From assembly GCA_013001465.1 (NCBI GenBank), contig JABDMM010000039.1, positions 1 through 32,688 of the forward strand: a stretch of 32,688 nucleotides of DNA. The letters are read 5' to 3'. The notes beneath the pieces were generated by a model. The model was not told where the DNA came from. It saw nothing but the letters and a program-made list of their open reading frames with translations, and searched no databases. Origin of the DNA: Chitinophagales bacterium. GTDB taxonomy: Bacteria > Bacteroidota > Bacteroidia > Chitinophagales > JABDMM01. Shown here piece by piece: positions 1 to 9,100 of the stretch. Position numbers and translations under genes: made by a program. Numbering within the stretch: position 1 is the stretch's first letter; each line of letters begins with the position of its first letter.

Positions 1-257
1 GAAATATCCTCGAGAACCTTTTTATGATTTTCATAACCCAGGCATATTATTTCCAAAGTATCTCCCAATCCTGCCTCCAATGAAAAAGTACCTTGATGAT
101 CTGTGTGAGTATGTTTTGTTCTGTTCACCCCAACGTAAGCATTCTCTATCGGAGCGCTTGTTTCATCAAGTACTTTTCCCGTAACTTGTTGAGAATATAC
201 GCTATAGGATATAGTGCAAATTGCTATCACTAAGCAGAAATGTTTGAAAGATATCAA
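1..257 (-). CDS. N-terminus of a secreted CarboxypepD_reg-like protein, probably a TonB-dependent receptor (partial)
   Basis: The frame is open from a TTG start at 257 to the left edge, so only about 85 residues are present. A hydrophobic signal peptide (residues 1-22, ending SVYSQ) is followed by the pattern of the CarboxypepD_reg-like fold: QVTGKVLDE, then APIENAYVGV, then a T-D-x-x-G-x-F-S-L strand and GDTLEIICLGYE. In this phylum the domain sits at the N-terminus of SusC-type and other TonB-dependent receptors, and of some stand-alone surface proteins. The missing part would decide which. TTG is chosen because an in-frame stop (TAA) lies two codons upstream and no ATG precedes the signal peptide; a GTG inside the hydrophobic stretch is less likely. 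The gene is separated from the upstream CPBP gene by 122 bases containing a possible -7 box. Confidence 0.72.
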   Translation of the reverse strand, partial: MISFKHFCLVIAICTISYSVYSQQVTGKVLDETSAPIENAYVGVNRTKHTHTDHQGTFSLEAGLGDTLEIICLGYENHKKVLEDI

Positions 258-274
258 AACGTATTATTTTAGTT

Positions 275-282
275 CAAATTTA
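275..282 (-). promoter_or_regulatory. Candidate Bacteroidota -7 box (TAAATTTG)
   Basis: The minus strand reads TAAATTTG, an exact match to the TAnnTTTG -7 element of Bacteroidota housekeeping promoters, 17 bases before the TTG start at 257. No TTG is found at the expected -33 spacing, so this is a half-match in AT-rich DNA and may be chance. Confidence 0.3.
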
Positions 283-379
283 ATTATTCTGGTGATCTAG
301 TTCGATTTGTGTATATGGTGTTGTAGTGCTTAACCGCCATGATCTTCTTGTGTGTTGTCATGATCAGATTTATCTCTGT

Positions 380-1132
380 TTAATTACCCGCTAAATACAA
401 TTGTACCATAAGGATAGTATCCATGTATGCGTGTGCTAAAATCAATATCCAAAGTCTTTTTTTTAACTTGACATAACATATGCCCAAAGCCAAACCCATG
501 AATCCTGTTTGCACAATTCCCATTGGACCCCAATCATAATGAATCAGTCCAAAGATTACGGAACTAAACACTACTGCAATGATTGTTGCTTTTTTGGTGT
601 TTTTTCCAAGTTCTGAAATTCTGTTAATAAGGAATGCCCGGTAAATAACCTCTTCTCCAAACGAAGATGCAACATAGACACCTCCTAATGTCAAAATCAG
701 TATCCCAATATTGTCATTAAAGTAATCATACCCACTCATGTCTGCTGAGCTTTCCGGGATGCCGGTAATATTGGCCATAATAATAGAACCAATAATAAAA
801 CCCGCTAAGGCTAAAGCTAAAACTAAAATGGATAGCAGGAAAATTTTACCTGCTTCTCTCAATGAAGAGATCTTCAGGGTCAACCCGAAGTCACTCCATT
901 TTTCGCCACGTAATTTGATGCCAATCCAAACATAGATTAACATTAGGATATTTACAATCCATACTACTAGTTGTTTTAAAATAAGATCATCGCCAACAAG
1001 AGGAACCATTAACCCGACAAAGGCAATGACCAGGATAAACAACACTATAATTTCACCTATTTTGAAGAGCGAATTTGTTTGCAATTGCTTTCCAAGTTGA
1101 TTGGTTAAAACTTTATTTTCTTCTTGGATCAT
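380..1132 (-). CDS. CPBP family intramembrane metalloprotease (CAAX protease/Abi type)
   Basis: A 250-residue polytopic membrane protein with about seven hydrophobic segments. The three family motifs are intact: EExxxR at residues 160-165 (EEVIYR), FxxxH at 194-198 (FGLIH) and HxxxD at 234-238 (HAYMD). These are the catalytic and metal-site residues of the CPBP (Rce1-like) family. Bacterial members cleave membrane or prenylated substrates, process peptides, or give self-immunity to bacteriocins; nothing here says which. The length is normal. The ATG at 1130-1132 is preceded by AAGGA almost abutting it, too close for a standard ribosome binding site. No bacteriocin-like small gene is visible nearby, so an immunity role has no local support. 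It appears to be a single-gene transcription unit. Confidence 0.9.
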   Translation of the reverse strand: MIQEENKVLTNQLGKQLQTNSLFKIGEIIVLFILVIAFVGLMVPLVGDDLILKQLVVWIVNILMLIYVWIGIKLRGEKWSDFGLTLKISSLREAGKIFLLSILVLALALAGFIIGSIIMANITGIPESSADMSGYDYFNDNIGILILTLGGVYVASSFGEEVIYRAFLINRISELGKNTKKATIIAVVFSSVIFGLIHYDWGPMGIVQTGFMGLALGICYVKLKKRLWILILAHAYMDTILMVQLYLAGN

Positions 1133-1559
1133 TTCCTTGTTCTTGCATGCGCATAACGTGCATATAAACTCACCTTATTACTTATATTCCGCCTAACCGC
1201 TTAGTTAAGCTATTACAATCAAGTATAATCGATTACGATCTAGTCTTAATCCCCTCACATCTTTAATTCTTGTCCATCCTCATCGTGAACAATAATATCT
1301 TCTTCTCTACTTACGAGGCAATCCTTAACCTTTGTATACGATCACTGCATTCCTGTACTCGGAAATGACTTTGCTGACAATCCATGCCTAAGGTCTCGTA
1401 TTGCCCTTCCTTACCTCCCGTAAATCGATCCTTCACTCTCGTTGAAGAACCCTCATGTCCGGAGATTGTATGTAAAATTAGGCAATTGCTGGTATAAATG
1501 ATTAGAGCTTAAGTTAATAAAGGTTGAGTAAATGAATCATTCACACACCTATCCAATTG

Positions 1560-1587
1560 TTGAAGATTGAAGATTGAATTTTGAATC
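1560..1587. repeat. Short 7-bp tandem repeat (TTGAAGA/TTGAATY), four units
   Basis: Four head-to-tail heptamers: TTGAAGA, TTGAAGA, TTGAATT, TTGAATC. It lies about 30 bases before the 20-bp element at 1619. It is probably a slippage product. Confidence 0.75.
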
Positions 1588-1618
1588 TACTTTAGAAAAG
1601 TATCATTTGGGATAACAG

Positions 1619-1638
1619 ACGTGGTGAAGCCGAACCAT
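1619..1638 (+). repeat. 20-bp dispersed element, copy 1, leading into an octamer array
   Basis: The 20 bases 1619-1638 match 10663-10682 at 17 positions (core GAAGCCG, end ACCAT). In both places an 8-bp-period repeat begins within a few bases of the 3' end. Here the inverted arms are degenerate (GTGGT / GCCGA), so no good hairpin forms. Confidence 0.65.
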
Positions 1639-1641
1639 CAT

Positions 1642-1676
1642 GAGCACACGAGCACACGAGCACACGAGCACATGAG
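1642..1676 (+). repeat. Octamer tandem array (GAGCACAC), about 4.4 units
   Basis: Three exact copies of GAGCACAC, then GAGCACAT, then GAG. The array stops six bases from the stop codon of the minus-strand gene at 1683-2273. The unit matches the arrays at 10477-10556 (opposite orientation) and 10743-10790. Confidence 0.9.
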
Positions 1677-1682
1677 AAAACA

Positions 1683-2273
1683 TCACTCAGAAGGCACCCA
1701 CTCCTCCACATTCCGTGCTTTCTTCCTCTTCCTCGTTTTCTTCATTAAATTCTCTATCCCCCGAAACAACAGCGATGCCGGATTCATGATCGTTGGCTCA
1801 GGTTCTTTTGGTGGTGCTTCCCTTTTAACAAATCCTGCGTGTGGCGCGATGGCTTCTTCTGGTCCCTTCGTATCCAGATTCATAAATACTTGCCTGAATT
1901 GTTGCCGAGACGGAAATGGTCTTATCGTTGCTCCTTTTAGATAGATGGTGTCTGAACTCAAATATATATACTTACTGAAGCGTTCGTTCTCCACCGTGTC
2001 AGGAATAATGAGTTGCTGCAACTTAAATCCTATGTATGTAAATTGTATAGTGTCTCCCTGACTCACCACAATGGAAAACCTTCCATTTTCATTGCTGATC
2101 TGACCTAAATTCTTATTTATATTAATGACCGTTACATACTGTATTGGCTTATCGAACTCATTAAATACAGCTCCGGTAAACTGGATCAGGTCCGGCTGCA
2201 AACTGCTGTCTGCTTCTTGAGAGATTGCCGTACCAGAGATCAACATTATAATTATGGTGAAGACTCTTTTCAC
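1683..2273 (-). CDS. Small secreted CarboxypepD_reg-like domain protein
   Basis: A 196-residue protein starting at GTG (2271-2273) with a signal peptide (residues 1-18, ending TAISQ). Residues about 30-110 form one CarboxypepD_reg-like beta-sandwich: IQFTGAVFNEFDKPIQYVTV, then a NENGRFSI strand and GDTIQFTYIGF. The C-terminal 50 residues are rich in Pro, Lys and Arg and have no recognisable fold; there is no receptor plug or barrel, so this is a stand-alone domain protein. Such proteins are usually periplasmic or surface-exposed and of unknown function. It is the last gene of the run that begins with the adhesin, 43 bases after rluB. GTG is the only start that keeps the signal peptide complete. 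Confidence 0.78.
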   Translation of the reverse strand: MKRVFTIIIMLISGTAISQEADSSLQPDLIQFTGAVFNEFDKPIQYVTVININKNLGQISNENGRFSIVVSQGDTIQFTYIGFKLQQLIIPDTVENERFSKYIYLSSDTIYLKGATIRPFPSRQQFRQVFMNLDTKGPEEAIAPHAGFVKREAPPKEPEPTIMNPASLLFRGIENLMKKTRKRKKARNVEEWVPSE

Positions 2274-2316
2274 AATTGCAAGGTTAACGCTCGCTTGGGT
2301 TCATGAGTATGATGTG

Positions 2317-3057
2317 CTAGAGTTTTTTCAGGTAGCCTACTTCTTTGTCACCTAGAAACCGCCACTTTCCCTTTGGTAGATTCTTTTTACTAAGTCCGGC
2401 ATACAATACTCTATCCAGTTTTTTCACATCATAATTGAGGTGCTCAAATATCCGTCTTACAATTCGATTCTTTCCGCTATGCAGAGTAAGACCAACGATC
2501 TTTCGGTTCGATTCTTCCGGAAATGCGATCTCATCAATGCTTGCTAATCCATCCTCAAGATTCAATCCCTTTGAAATGGCAGTTTTATCATCTTCAGACA
2601 ACCCTCTATTCAACTCGACCTGATACGTTTTCTGAATATTGCTGCTGGGATGTGAGAGTTTTTGTGCGAGTTGTCCATCATTCGTGACCAGTATTAGTCC
2701 GGTGGTGTTCCTATCCAATCTCCCAACAGGATACAAGCGAATATCCTTCCCTCTCATCAGCTTATCTAATTTTGGTTTGATCACATCCAACACGGTCTTT
2801 CTCCCTCGCTCATCGTCTGTTGTTGAAATACAATCTCTGGGTTTGTTCAGCAAAATGTAGACATGTCGCTCACGTTTGACAGGCTTCCCCTTGAAAAAGA
2901 TCTTATCTCCTCTCTGCACTTCATAGGCCGGATCAATGACCACTTCATTATTGACTTTCACTTGTCCGTTACGGATCAGCTCATCAGCCTTGCGCCGTGA
3001 TGCGACTCCGGAGTGGGCTAAATATTTATTTAAACGAATGATATTACTTTCTGACAT
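2317..3057 (-). CDS. rluB: Pseudouridine synthase of the RsuA/RluB/RluE/RluF family, probably 23S rRNA-specific
   Basis: The 246-residue protein begins with an S4 RNA-binding domain (residues about 6-50: IRLNKYLAHSGVASRRKADE). The catalytic domain follows, with the signature GRLDRNTTGL; Asp115 in it is the expected nucleophile. The C-terminal part includes RIFEHLNYDVKKLDRV, typical of the family. It should isomerise a uridine in large-subunit rRNA, although the target site cannot be read from sequence, and RsuA- or RluF-like specificity is possible. Its ATG lies inside the end of the OmpA-type gene (14-base overlap, different frame), so the two are translationally linked. Finding a housekeeping rRNA enzyme as a rider in an adhesin operon is unusual. 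Confidence 0.9.
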   Translation of the reverse strand: MSESNIIRLNKYLAHSGVASRRKADELIRNGQVKVNNEVVIDPAYEVQRGDKIFFKGKPVKRERHVYILLNKPRDCISTTDDERGRKTVLDVIKPKLDKLMRGKDIRLYPVGRLDRNTTGLILVTNDGQLAQKLSHPSSNIQKTYQVELNRGLSEDDKTAISKGLNLEDGLASIDEIAFPEESNRKIVGLTLHSGKNRIVRRIFEHLNYDVKKLDRVLYAGLSKKNLPKGKWRFLGDKEVGYLKKL

Positions 3058-5146
3058 CTACTGCAATTATTTCAACTTTCCGCTCCAAGGCTGCTTCGAT
3101 ATGATAGATCGAATTCACAACATCCGATGGATCATCACTAACAGCCGAATCTGCACGCTCCTCGCCAAATGGCTTTTCTTCAATGATCAATTGTCCGCTT
3201 GCAAGATAGCCTTTAAATATACCCTTCCTGAATTTATTGAAATAGTCTTTCAAGCTCACTATCCTTCTCTTAGCGAGGTTGATGTTGTATGGATTAACAG
3301 CAAGCGGACTACAATAACCTTCTATCGTTACAGAAATTTTTTTCCCAGACTCAAGTTCAGCTTGAAGAAGTGAGGAAAAGCGGATCAGGTCGATCATTCC
3401 TTTATCAACTTCTGTTTCAAAAAATGCCTCCATTTCACTCTTCGCTTGTTCTTTATCTGAAAAGAGTTTAGAATACTGTTTGATATACTCCGGCATCCGA
3501 GATGCGTAATCCTGGTAAGATGTCTTATAATCAATGTTCGTAGTTTCTTTCATCGTACAACACTCGGGTTCGTCGTTGTGAAAATATAATGTCACCGGTA
3601 GCAGTGTTTTCATCCTGTTGATGTTATCATCAGGAGCGTCAGGGTCATCCGGTATAGTATTAGAGGGCTTCTCCGGTATTATCGGTTGCTTTGTTGTCGG
3701 TGTTGAAGTAATGGTAGTTTGCGTGTCGGTCACTGCGATCAGAGGCGTATCGGTTGGGAATATAGAATAACCTGCGGTATCTTTTTGGAAAGAATCGATA
3801 AGGGCTGTGAGTCCGGTATCCGTTGGTGGCTCTTCAATTAGAGTACTGTCAAATGGAAGTTTCCAACTATAGACATCGTTGCAGCAAGTTTCACCTTTGA
3901 GGAAAAACGAACCGGGTCGATTCGATGATAGATATCCGCTCATTCCACCCTTATCTACGCTGAAGTAAATATCGTTATAGCTTGTATTAAATGGAACTCC
4001 CAGATTTATAGGCTCACTCCATTTCTCTCCATCTATTTGTGAGTAGAATATGTCATATCCACCCAAATTCATGTGCCAGTTAGAACTGAATACTAGATTT
4101 TGATTTTCAATATCATAAAATGGTGTGATCTCATCACCGATGGTGTTGATCTGTTCTCCTAAATTATTGGCGACTGTAAAATTTCCATTCTTATCCTCAA
4201 CGCTGTACCAGATATCCATTCCACCTACACTTCCGGCTCGGTCGGAAGCGAAGTAAAGCGTTGCCGGGTCATCACCGTTTCTTTCGATACTTGGATGTGT
4301 CGAAGTGCAGCATGGTAAATTGATCGCTAATTCCCTCGGCTTATCCCAGCGTTTATTCCTATAATATGTTTTAAATATTTTGCAATGGATCTCACCAAAT
4401 TCGTTTTCATCGCAAACTGTAAAGTAGAATTCCTCACCATCCGGACCGAAGGTACCGTTGGCGACATCTTTTCCTAAGTCATTTAAAGCCGAGAAGAAGT
4501 CGGCGCTGTAATCCCAGCTTTTCTTTCTCTTCTCATATGCATAAAAGCGTGATCGGAATAAATTGTTATCCGAAAGAGAGTCTTTCTTATCAGGTCTTAA
4601 TGAAGATATCTGCAGCATGCTATCGCCCATTGAAGTCGCCGCAAAATCGGACCACTTGGTATTGACCTTCCGATTCAGGTGTTCAATTCCAACATCTGCT
4701 GTATCTGCCAGCAATTCCTCTATTTGTTCTATATTCTCGATCTCGTGTCTTGCAGACTTTGCAAAGAGGTTTCGAAGTTCATACCGGCCGGAAAAATTGC
4801 TTAAATGCCTGTAAGCGATATCATAATTGCCGGTGTATTTATTCATAATACCCAGCCAGTATTCTGCCGAAGGGTATTTGCGATAGTTATCTAAACGAAG
4901 TAGTTCTTTGTAAGCAGTCGCCGCATTCTTATAGTCGTTGAAGAGCCTTAGGGAAGTCGCATACTTAAAATAAGTCTCTGTATCGAGTTTCTTAAGTTCG
5001 AGCGCTTTCTTAAAGTATTTTGAAGCTTTATAATGATCACCGGCATCATATGCTTCATTGCCTTTCTTTTCATATTGCTTAAAAGACTGGCCAAAAGAAA
5101 CCGAAGTGAGACAAAAAAGAAAGAGGAAGAGAATTTGTCTTTCCAT
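3044..5146 (-). CDS. PorE-like outer-membrane protein: TPR, PD40 propeller and OmpA-type C-terminal domain
   Basis: The start is placed at ATG 5144-5146, giving 700 residues with a clean signal peptide (MERQILFLFLFCLTSVSFGQ). The longer open frame from 5236 would bury this signal and overlap porP. Residues about 20-130 are TPR-like (GNEAYDAGDHYKASKYFKKA). Residues about 220-430 carry PD40/WD40-like propeller strands, such as LYFASDRAGSVGGMDIWYS and LVFSSNWHMNLGGYDIFYS. The last 150 residues are an OmpA-type domain (VTIEGYCSPLAVNPYN, then LAKRRIVSL and ERKVEI). This TPR, propeller, OmpA order matches PorE, which ties type IX components to peptidoglycan. The usual Asp of GHTD is replaced, and three vicinal Cys pairs are present. 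It starts four bases after porP and overlaps rluB by 14. Confidence 0.85.
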   Translation of the reverse strand: MERQILFLFLFCLTSVSFGQSFKQYEKKGNEAYDAGDHYKASKYFKKALELKKLDTETYFKYATSLRLFNDYKNAATAYKELLRLDNYRKYPSAEYWLGIMNKYTGNYDIAYRHLSNFSGRYELRNLFAKSARHEIENIEQIEELLADTADVGIEHLNRKVNTKWSDFAATSMGDSMLQISSLRPDKKDSLSDNNLFRSRFYAYEKRKKSWDYSADFFSALNDLGKDVANGTFGPDGEEFYFTVCDENEFGEIHCKIFKTYYRNKRWDKPRELAINLPCCTSTHPSIERNGDDPATLYFASDRAGSVGGMDIWYSVEDKNGNFTVANNLGEQINTIGDEITPFYDIENQNLVFSSNWHMNLGGYDIFYSQIDGEKWSEPINLGVPFNTSYNDIYFSVDKGGMSGYLSSNRPGSFFLKGETCCNDVYSWKLPFDSTLIEEPPTDTGLTALIDSFQKDTAGYSIFPTDTPLIAVTDTQTTITSTPTTKQPIIPEKPSNTIPDDPDAPDDNINRMKTLLPVTLYFHNDEPECCTMKETTNIDYKTSYQDYASRMPEYIKQYSKLFSDKEQAKSEMEAFFETEVDKGMIDLIRFSSLLQAELESGKKISVTIEGYCSPLAVNPYNINLAKRRIVSLKDYFNKFRKGIFKGYLASGQLIIEEKPFGEERADSAVSDDPSDVVNSIYHIEAALERKVEIIAVDVRK

Positions 5147-5150
5147 ATTG

Positions 5151-6158
5151 CTAAAATATCGGACAAACGGCACCTTTGGAATTAATCTTTTGAACTTTAT
5201 AGAACTGATAAATTGCCGAAAGTTCAAAACCACCATTACCTCTACTTGCTGAGGTCAGCTGCGATGTGTTGATATCATAACTTAAGCCAAATTGCATACT
5301 GTTATATTCCAGTCCGGCATAAGCCACCAAAGCGTCTTGATTCCTATACATTAAACCAGCTTGCGCAACCAGATGTGGAATGGTAAAGGATTCTATCTTG
5401 TACGCCATAACAGCCGCCAGCAATAATTCTTTCTTGACATCCTGCTGCTGAAAAATGAATGTTGGCTTTAAGCGAAGCGAAGCATTCACTAAAATATCCC
5501 CGGAGATAAAGAAGTGATAACGGTTGTTGAGTTTAACATCGTCCTGATCATAAAAACTAACCGTTGGGGAATTCAAATGATAAGCTCCGATCCCGGCATT
5601 AATTCTGGCCCTACCTTTATAATCGAAAGAGTACATTAATCCTGCACCAATATCCAACGAACTGAGTGATGTACCCGCAAAGGATTCATCAATGGGGATC
5701 GAAGGGTCCAGAGAACCATCGACAAACTGGTTATCAAAGAATAGTTTTTTGGTACTAAAGCTCCTTCCTGCAAGTCCGAACATAAATCCTCCTGAAAGAT
5801 AGTGCAGTGAGTCTCCCAGTGATTTAGCGTATGACACTGCCAATTCTGACTGGTACAAACTAAATTTCGAATCCCCTGCACGATCAGAATAGATCAAGAG
5901 TCCGGCACTGATTTTATCCTGATTCTTTAGCTTCAACAAAACTGCGTCCCCGGACAATAGCAAAGTATTAAAAGGCACGGGAACACTCGACCATTGATTC
6001 TTGTAGATCGCGCTTACCCTATAATCCGCTTGCATCATTCCTGCAGCGGCCGGAGTTTGCCATAATGGATGATTGAATGCTTGCGAGAAATGGATATCCT
6101 GGCCCTTCGATGAGATCGCAGCAGCAAGTAGCAGATATATGATACAGAGTTTTCTCAC
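5151..6158 (-). CDS. PorP/SprF family type IX secretion outer-membrane protein
   Basis: A 335-residue protein with a signal peptide (ending SSKGQ) and the family opening QDIHFSQAFNHPLWQTPAAAG, then YKNQWSSV. The rest is a regular series of amphipathic beta strands, as expected for an outer-membrane barrel. SprF-type members are each needed to export or attach one partner adhesin carrying a type B (gliding-motility) C-terminal domain, and that partner is directly upstream. Translation starts at GTG (6156-6158), which shares two bases with the TGA of the adhesin gene (GTGA), so the two are translationally coupled. The OmpA-type gene follows after four bases. The C-terminus ends in Cys-Pro-Ile-Phe, resembling the CPxF endings common in this family. 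Confidence 0.93.
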   Translation of the reverse strand: MRKLCIIYLLLAAAISSKGQDIHFSQAFNHPLWQTPAAAGMMQADYRVSAIYKNQWSSVPVPFNTLLLSGDAVLLKLKNQDKISAGLLIYSDRAGDSKFSLYQSELAVSYAKSLGDSLHYLSGGFMFGLAGRSFSTKKLFFDNQFVDGSLDPSIPIDESFAGTSLSSLDIGAGLMYSFDYKGRARINAGIGAYHLNSPTVSFYDQDDVKLNNRYHFFISGDILVNASLRLKPTFIFQQQDVKKELLLAAVMAYKIESFTIPHLVAQAGLMYRNQDALVAYAGLEYNSMQFGLSYDINTSQLTSASRGNGGFELSAIYQFYKVQKINSKGAVCPIF

Positions 6159-9100
6159 CTCAGTAATGTTATATTTCCTTTGTGTTTATATTCCTCACCA
6201 TTATCACAAACGACTTCCAGATAAAATGCAAAAACTGCAGGGTCGAGCGCAGACCCTTGATATATACCGTTCCAGGCATTGGTTTGATCTGTGGTCTCGA
6301 AGACCTTTTCTCCCCACCTGTCGAATATTGCAAAGTACATATCGGTAATATTATCACCTCTCACGAATAAAAGATCGTTCTTACCATCATTATTTGGGCT
6401 GAAAGCATTCGGAACAAAAATATATGGATCTCCACACTCATCAGATTTTAAGGTGAGTAAAACAGAATCGATGTTACTACATCCATCAGCGTTTACAACT
6501 GTTACCACATACCACGTTGTGGATTGCGGCTGAGCCATCGTCACCGAGGAATCAGGATTACTAAGCGATGCGGATGGCTGCCAGCTATAACTCACAGACT
6601 GATTAGAGACTGCAGTCAACACAGCAGTTTCACCAAAGTTGACAGTATCAGGATTAATAGAAGCAGTTACATTTGGGATATTATTTGAAACTGAGATAAA
6701 AACCGAATCGGAATAGAAACAACCCAAACCATTGCTCACCGTTACTGCTACCCAGTCGCTACTTTGCAACTGTAATACTACATCAGGGCTTCCCTGCCCT
6801 GTAAGAATTGCTGAAGCAGGTGTCCAGGTATAATCTATGATCTGACCCGGATCGCTCACACTTGCCTGCATCGGGAAAACATTTCCTTGACAAACAAGAG
6901 AATCCGCTGCTAATGTAACTGCATTATCGAACACCCTTACAAGCTGCCTGAGCGTGTCTTCACAATTACCATTCGAGATCACCAAAGTATATAAGGTTTC
7001 TGACGAAGGATTCGCTGTAGCAACGGCTGAATTACTTTGATTCAAGCCATTAACAGGCGACCAGGAGTATAATAAACTACTATCGATCGGAGACATTGGG
7101 CCAATCAAGACACCCAAACTATCACATAGCGTTCTGTCGGGTAGAAACCCTGCAGTCCCATCCAGAATTTGAACTCTGGTAGAGTCGATGAATAAGCAGG
7201 AAGATGAATTTGTATACTGAAGGAAGACCATTAGATCCTGCACTGCGATGATCGAAGGTTTATCACTTGCCGGATCTATCAACGATGCTGTAGGTTGCCA
7301 GTCATACGTAATAAGCTGACCACCGATCAGGGTATCTACCTGTAACTGTATTGTATCCCCCGGGCAAGCAGTTCGAACCGATGCTGATGTTTGAACCGGT
7401 TTTGGGAAAACAGCAATTCCAACTGAACCCTCATACTCACACCCCAGTGAATTGCTGGCAGTCACCGAAAAAGATGTAGAACTCGATATTGAAGCGAACG
7501 GGCTTGAAGTATTTGCCCCTGAAATGATGGAAGACGCCGGACTCCATTCGTAAGTGAGATTGTTTCCAGCTAGCGTATTATTAACCACGATGTTCACCGT
7601 GTCACCCGGACAAATGATCACCTGCGAAGGCATAAGATCCAAGGTGTCTCTTAAAACCTGAACCTCCTGGAAAAAGGTATCGGTACAAACTCCATTAGAA
7701 ACCAATAGCGTGTAAGAGATACTCGAGGAAACATTAGCAATTGGATTTGGAGCAGTAGGCTGACTCAAACCGGTTGCAGGTGTCCAGTTATATGTTACCA
7801 AAGTATCTCCCGAAGGAGGCAAACCGATCTGTACCGAAGCGGCATCGCAAACTGCAATAGTGTCGAGGCTCGACGTGGAGTTAGATAATACTACAAGCAA
7901 CTTCGTGATCGAATCGATCGCATTGCAACTAAGCGAATCTGAAATGAATAATTTGATGCGGTAAACTCCAGGTCCAATAAAATTATGTGTTGGATTTGTT
8001 GCGGTTGAAGTGGTACCATCACCAAAATTCCACAAGAACTCTCCCGGACCCTGAGTTTGACTCAAGTTTGTGAAAGTAATATTCGCAGGAGCGCAGGCCA
8101 CATCAGGCATATCAAAATCAGAGATCACAATTGGCAAACCCAGATCGAGTTTGAAAACACCGTTATTACAATTGGGACTGTTGTTTGTAGGCGAAACAGC
8201 ATCGGAAGGTTTTATAGGAAAATCATCGAAGCCACCACAACCGGCGCAAACCGACTGATAGATAAAGCCCTTCTTATCAAAACGACTGGTACCACCATCG
8301 ACATGCTCTGCAGCCTGGTTTCCGCCGAAATAAGTCGCATAGAACATATCCGAAGCATCATCCTCCAATACCATAAGGTAAAAATCATTTCCATCAGTGG
8401 TTCCTTGATATGCATCTATTGATACTTCGAGATTGTTCGTACTGAGACTTCCACCGAGACCACCGCCGCTTGAACCCCAGCCGGAGATATATGCTTTGTT
8501 ACAAACATCTACGAGGAATGCGGTAGGTGAAATATCGGGTGATCCCTTACCGGAACCGAAAACAGTAGACCAGATCACAGAATCCAGAACAGCGTTGAAC
8601 TTAGTGATCAACTGACCGCTGTTGGCTTGACTATAGAGCGCATTGTGTATGAAAAAAGAATCCGGAGCATTAGTCTGCCCGAAGACATGGATATTGGCAT
8701 GATCATCCAGATCGATAAAATAAAGTTGATCATAATTAGGTGAACCGTAATAGGAAGAATTCAGAAGTGTAAAAGCCGCATTATCGATTTTGGTAATGAA
8801 GCCATCAGAACTTCCGCCTGCAAAAGCAGTTTGGTAGCTACCTGGAGTAACCGGAAAACCAATTGAATTCGTACCGCCGGATAAATACACATCGTAATTA
8901 TCATCGAGAAATAGAGCATAGGCAGCATCATTATTCTCACCACCAAGGAATGAACTAAAGATCATCGTCGTGAGATCACGGTCCATTTTAAAAACACAGG
9001 CATCCTGAAAACCACCGCCAATGGTAGTTTGAAACGCATTGGCAGAAACGGGAAAGTCAGAAGACTGAGTACAACTCGCCACATAGACATTACCCTGATC

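Larger units (their letters stand above)
1133..1641. other. Intergenic region with no convincing gene; possible decayed sequence
   Basis: About 500 bases with no ORF that looks real. Between about 1311 and 1508 the minus strand has an open frame of some 65 codons ending in TAA at 1311-1313 without a plausible start codon. A neighbouring frame there also reads protein-like for about 20 codons (including SKVISEYRNAVIVYKG), which suggests an old, frameshifted gene or a structured RNA. No tRNA T-loop signature is visible. The right end holds a 7-bp repeat and leads into the 20-bp element and octamer array. Confidence 0.4.

Noticed and set aside
380-1132. CPBP protease considered as bacteriocin immunity
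   Set aside because: No small double-glycine leader peptide or exporter gene is visible nearby.
1621-1944. Plus-strand open frame of 107 codons
   Set aside because: It starts in the octamer array and then runs antisense through the real gene at 1683-2273, which has a signal peptide and a recognisable domain.
5147-5236. N-terminal extension of the OmpA-type protein to 5236
   Set aside because: It overlaps the porP coding end, lacks a signal peptide at its start and would bury the good signal peptide that begins at 5146.
8057-8422. Plus-strand open frame of 121 codons inside the adhesin gene
   Set aside because: The minus-strand frame is an uninterrupted adhesin with clear SBBP and PKD motifs across this stretch.
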